DNA of 6,633 bases. It comes from JACDAN01 sp035697545. GTDB lineage: Bacteria; Actinomycetota; Thermoleophilia; Gaiellales; Gaiellaceae. This document shows, in pieces, positions 4,230 to 6,633 of the stretch. The stretch spans positions 1 to 6,633 of the forward strand of contig DASSCT010000148.1 in NCBI GenBank assembly GCA_035697545.1, in the 5' to 3' direction. The notes under the pieces are model-generated. The model saw only the letters and a list, made by a program, of their open reading frames with translations, made no database searches and was not told where the DNA came from. Made by a program: the position numbers and the translations under genes. The number at the start of each line of letters is the position of its first letter. Within the stretch, counting starts at the first letter, position 1.

Positions 4230-6633
4230 TCACGGTTCTGCCGCGGCCGGCGGGGCCTCGACCGCGGCCGGAGCCCGGCGGACTGCCGCGCCTTCGACGT
4301 CGACGTGCGGGAGGATGCGATCGAGCCAGCCTGGCATCCACCAACTCCCTGCCCCGGCCAGGACGAGCAGCGCCGGCGCCAGCAGGAGCACGGTCATGGC
4401 CGCCAGGGCGACCCCGACCGAGAGCCCGACCCCGAACTGCTTCACGGTCGGGTCGTCGTTGAGGACGAAGCTCCCGAAGACGGACATCATGATCAGCGCC
4501 GCCGCCGTGATCACGCGGGCGCCCGTCGCGAGCCCTCCGGCCACGGCCTCCCGCGTGGGCACGTGGACGGCGCGTTGATGCTCGATCTGGCTGATGAGGA
4601 AGACCTGGTAGTCCATCGAAAGGCCGAACAGGACGGCGAACATCATCAGCGGCACGTAGCTCGCGATCGGGTCGGTTCCGCTCGCGGTGTCGAGGCCGAC
4701 GAGGCTCAGCCCCCAGCCCCACTGAAAGACCGCCGTGAGGACGCCGAACGCCGCCGCGACGGACAGGATGTTGGCGACGGCGGCCTGAGCGGCGAAGACG
4801 AACGAGCGGAAGGCAGTGAGAAGCACGATGAAGCTGAGCGCGATTACCACGAGGATCACGAGCGCGAGCCTCGACGAGATCCCACTTGCCAGATCGACGT
4901 AGCTCGCCGTTTGGCCGCCGACGAAGGCGTCCATGTTCGTGCCCGAGGTCGCCTGCGGAATCGTGTAGCTGCGTAGCGTGCGGACCAGGTCGGCCGTCTC
5001 GGTCGCAGCGGGGGCGGTCGTGGCGATCACCGTGAAGATGGCGGCGTCGCCGGCCTTGTTGATCCGAGGCGGCGAGACGATTTTGACGCCGAGGGTGTCC
5101 GTGAGACCGTCCTGGAGCTTGACGAGGCGCGGATCGGTCCCGCGCTCATCGCCGCCGGCCTTGGTCAGCTCGTTCGTCAGCTCGGTCTGAAGCTGCTCGG
5201 CTTGCTGCTGCTGACTCTGCGCCTGCTGCTGCTGTCCCTGGAGCCCGACCTTCTCGGTCTGCAGATTCGCCGCCTGTGTTTGTAAGTCCGCCGCTTGCGT
5301 CTGCAGGTTCGCGGCCTGCACCTGGAGGTCGGCCGCCTCCTGCACCAGCGTCTGCTTCTGCTGCACGACCTCCGCGGCTTGCTTCGCGAGAGCCACGGCC
5401 TGCGCGCCGAGCGCCCCGGCCTGGTCGGCCAGGTCGGCCTCTTCCGCGCGCAACGCCTCGGATCGAGCGACGAGCGCCTGCGATTGTGACCGGAGCGCCT
5501 GCTCCTGCTGGATCACGCGGTCGAGCTCTCGCTCGAGCCCGTCTTCGCGTCGCTGAAGGCTTCGCAGCTTCGCCTCGAGCCGCGCTCGCTCAGGTCGCCG
5601 CGGGTTGCGAGCGAGCCTGGCTTCGACGCTCCGCTCCTCGGCCCGCGTGCGCGCAAGCCTGCGCACGACAGTGGAACCGGTTTTCGCCAGCTTCGCGCCT
5701 TCGCGTACGAGCTCCTTCGCCTCGACTCCGAGTGCCTTCAGCTGCGTGGTCAGGGTCGCCTGCCGCTCCTGGAGCCGATCCCTCGTCGCCTGCAACTCCA
5801 GTTGCTCGTTCGACAGCTCGCTCGCCTGGCGCTCGAGAGCCGCCTGCTCGCTCTCAAGGGTGCCCTGCTGCCGTACGAGCGCCGTCTGCTGCTGCTCGAG
5901 CTGGTCCTGCTTCCGGTTGAGCTCGTTTGCCTGTTCCGTTAGCTGCTGCTGCTGGCTCTTCCCCTGCGTCTGCTCCTGCTCGAGCTGCTGTTGGAGCTCC
6001 TGGGCCTGCTTCTTCTCGCTCTCGAAGCTGCTGCTCGGCTGCGCCGGAGACCCAAGCTCGGTCGCCACGAGGAGCGGGCCGTTGTAGCCCGCGCCAAAGC
6101 CGGCCGCCATCAGGTCGTAGGCCTGTCGTTCGGTGGTCGACTTCGGCGTGGCGCCGATGTCCTCTTGACCGAGGTCGAGGGAGAAAAATGGGACGATGAG
6201 CGGTGCCAGGATCGCCGCCGCGCCGGCGACTGCGAGCCACGGGTGTTCCGTCACCTGGCGCGCCCACCACCCCCAGAAGCCGCGATCCGGCGCCTTAGGC
6301 TTCGGACGGAGGAATGCGGGCACCCGCAGCGATTCGAGCCGCTTCCCGACGACGGCAAGGACTGCGGGCAGCAGCGTGATCGCCGCGAGCACGGCCGTCA
6401 CAACCGCGACGGCCGCGGCGTATCCCAGCGAAGTGACGAGTGGGATCCCCGCGACGACGAGCGTGATCAATGCGATCACGACCGTGCTGCCGGCGAACAC
6501 GATCGCGGTTCCAGTGGTCGCGACCGCCATTGCAACCGACTCCTCCAGGGGCAGGCCCTCGCGCCGCTGGGTGCGGTGCCGGCTGACGAGGAAGAGGGCG
6601 TAGTCGATACCGACCCCGAGGCCGATCATCGTG
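4230..6633 (-). CDS. MMPL/RND-family transporter with long coiled-coil insert, N-terminus cut by window edge
   Basis: The frame is open to the right edge; 799 residues are numbered here from the internal Met at 6629. That Met is not the start, because it falls within the family motif GLGVGIDYALFLVSRHR of the first transmembrane bundle. The first helix and first porter domain (roughly 200 residues or more) must lie outside the window. Visible parts are: first-bundle helices (1-97) with the D9-Y10 pair; a loop and helix (128-149); a second extracytoplasmic domain (150-583) containing a coiled coil at about 202-490 and a small globular part (about 498-575); second-bundle helices (587-760) with the equivalent motif FGLSMDYQVFLISQ (D673-Y674) and the typical NDDPTVKQFGVGL; and an Ala/Pro-rich cytoplasmic tail. 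The Asp-Tyr pairs are those expected for proton coupling. Family members export lipids, siderophores or other hydrophobic compounds; the substrate here cannot be told. It is probably co-transcribed with the YihY-family gene. Confidence 0.9.
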   Translation of the reverse strand, partial: TMIGLGVGIDYALFLVSRHRTQRREGLPLEESVAMAVATTGTAIVFAGSTVVIALITLVVAGIPLVTSLGYAAAVAVVTAVLAAITLLPAVLAVVGKRLESLRVPAFLRPKPKAPDRGFWGWWARQVTEHPWLAVAGAAAILAPLIVPFFSLDLGQEDIGATPKSTTERQAYDLMAAGFGAGYNGPLLVATELGSPAQPSSSFESEKKQAQELQQQLEQEQTQGKSQQQQLTEQANELNRKQDQLEQQQTALVRQQGTLESEQAALERQASELSNEQLELQATRDRLQERQATLTTQLKALGVEAKELVREGAKLAKTGSTVVRRLARTRAEERSVEARLARNPRRPERARLEAKLRSLQRREDGLERELDRVIQQEQALRSQSQALVARSEALRAEEADLADQAGALGAQAVALAKQAAEVVQQKQTLVQEAADLQVQAANLQTQAADLQTQAANLQTEKVGLQGQQQQAQSQQQQAEQLQTELTNELTKAGGDERGTDPRLVKLQDGLTDTLGVKIVSPPRINKAGDAAIFTVIATTAPAATETADLVRTLRSYTIPQATSGTNMDAFVGGQTASYVDLASGISSRLALVILVVIALSFIVLLTAFRSFVFAAQAAVANILSVAAAFGVLTAVFQWGWGLSLVGLDTASGTDPIASYVPLMMFAVLFGLSMDYQVFLISQIEHQRAVHVPTREAVAGGLATGARVITAAALIMMSVFGSFVLNDDPTVKQFGVGLSVGVALAAMTVLLLAPALLVLAGAGSWWMPGWLDRILPHVDVEGAAVRRAPAAVEAPPAAAEP
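5160..6026 (-). other. coiled-coil hairpin region inside the MMPL transporter
   Basis: Residues about 202-490 of the partial MMPL protein are almost free of Pro and Gly and dominated by Gln, Leu, Ala, Glu and Arg in heptad-like spacing. The only strong break is NPRRPE at residues 342-347 (5589-5606). This divides the region into arms of about 138 and 142 residues. Gln-rich stretches occur at both bases of the hairpin (205-230 and 464-481) and the Arg-rich part lies near the turn (323-371). At 1.5 angstroms per helical residue, each arm would be about 20 nm long. The fold is inferred from sequence pattern only. Confidence 0.75.
5257..5340 (-). repeat. four degenerate 21-base tandem repeats encoding perfect heptads
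   Basis: Four adjacent 21-base units (5257-5277, 5278-5298, 5299-5319, 5320-5340) share a pattern such as GTCTGCAGGTTCGCGGCCTGC on the plus strand. On the coding strand they specify successive seven-residue units of the type AADLQVQ, AANLQTQ, AADLQTQ, AANLQTE (residues about 431-458 of the partial MMPL protein). Each unit is one coiled-coil heptad, so copy-number change would lengthen or shorten the helix without shifting its register. The DNA units have diverged at several positions, so the array is not freshly duplicated. Confidence 0.7.

Noticed and set aside
4128..4976. Plus-strand frame of 282 codons opposite the MMPL C-terminus and YihY N-terminus
   Set aside because: It is charged, low-complexity translation antisense to two clear membrane-protein genes and crosses the gap between them.
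5276..5920. Plus-strand frame of 214 codons opposite the coiled-coil region
   Set aside because: The Ala/Arg/Pro-rich composition is that of an antisense frame of a repetitive Gln/Ala/Leu-coding region; no domain is visible.

Overview
This is a GC-rich window with five protein genes packed almost end to end and no RNA genes, insertion sequences or CRISPR arrays that I can see. High GC, strong G/C preference at third codon positions, an MMPL transporter with a large extracytoplasmic insert and a stand-alone CcoN-like oxidase subunit all fit a high-GC bacterium. An actinobacterium of the Thermoleophilia (Gaiellales/Solirubrobacterales) type is my best guess, but no marker gene proves it.

Layout. 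Positions 1-1398 (minus) hold the N-terminal 466 residues of a membrane haem-copper oxidase subunit I of the cbb3 (CcoN) type, cut by the left edge. A 106-base divergent intergenic region (1399-1504) carries three copies of GTCAT spaced exactly 11 bases apart, the geometry of an OmpR/PhoB-family operator. To its right (plus) come a PhoB-type response regulator (1505-2167) and its sensor histidine kinase (2142-3221), which overlap by 26 bases. The kinase converges on, and overlaps by 11 bases, a YihY/BrkB-family membrane protein (3211-4173, minus). Upstream of that on the same strand, 56 bases away, is an MMPL/RND-type transporter (4230 to the right edge, minus) that lacks its N-terminus because of the window end.

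How the genes may work together. The regulator and kinase form one co-translated two-component system. The operator-like repeats suggest the regulator controls its own promoter and possibly the divergent oxidase gene (inference). MMPL and yihY probably form a second, separate transcription unit concerned with the cell envelope. The most unusual element is in the MMPL protein: about 290 residues of Gln/Ala/Leu/Arg-rich coiled coil inside its second extracytoplasmic loop, split by one Pro-containing turn into two arms of nearly equal length (about 138 and 142 residues), as expected for a long antiparallel hairpin standing off the membrane.
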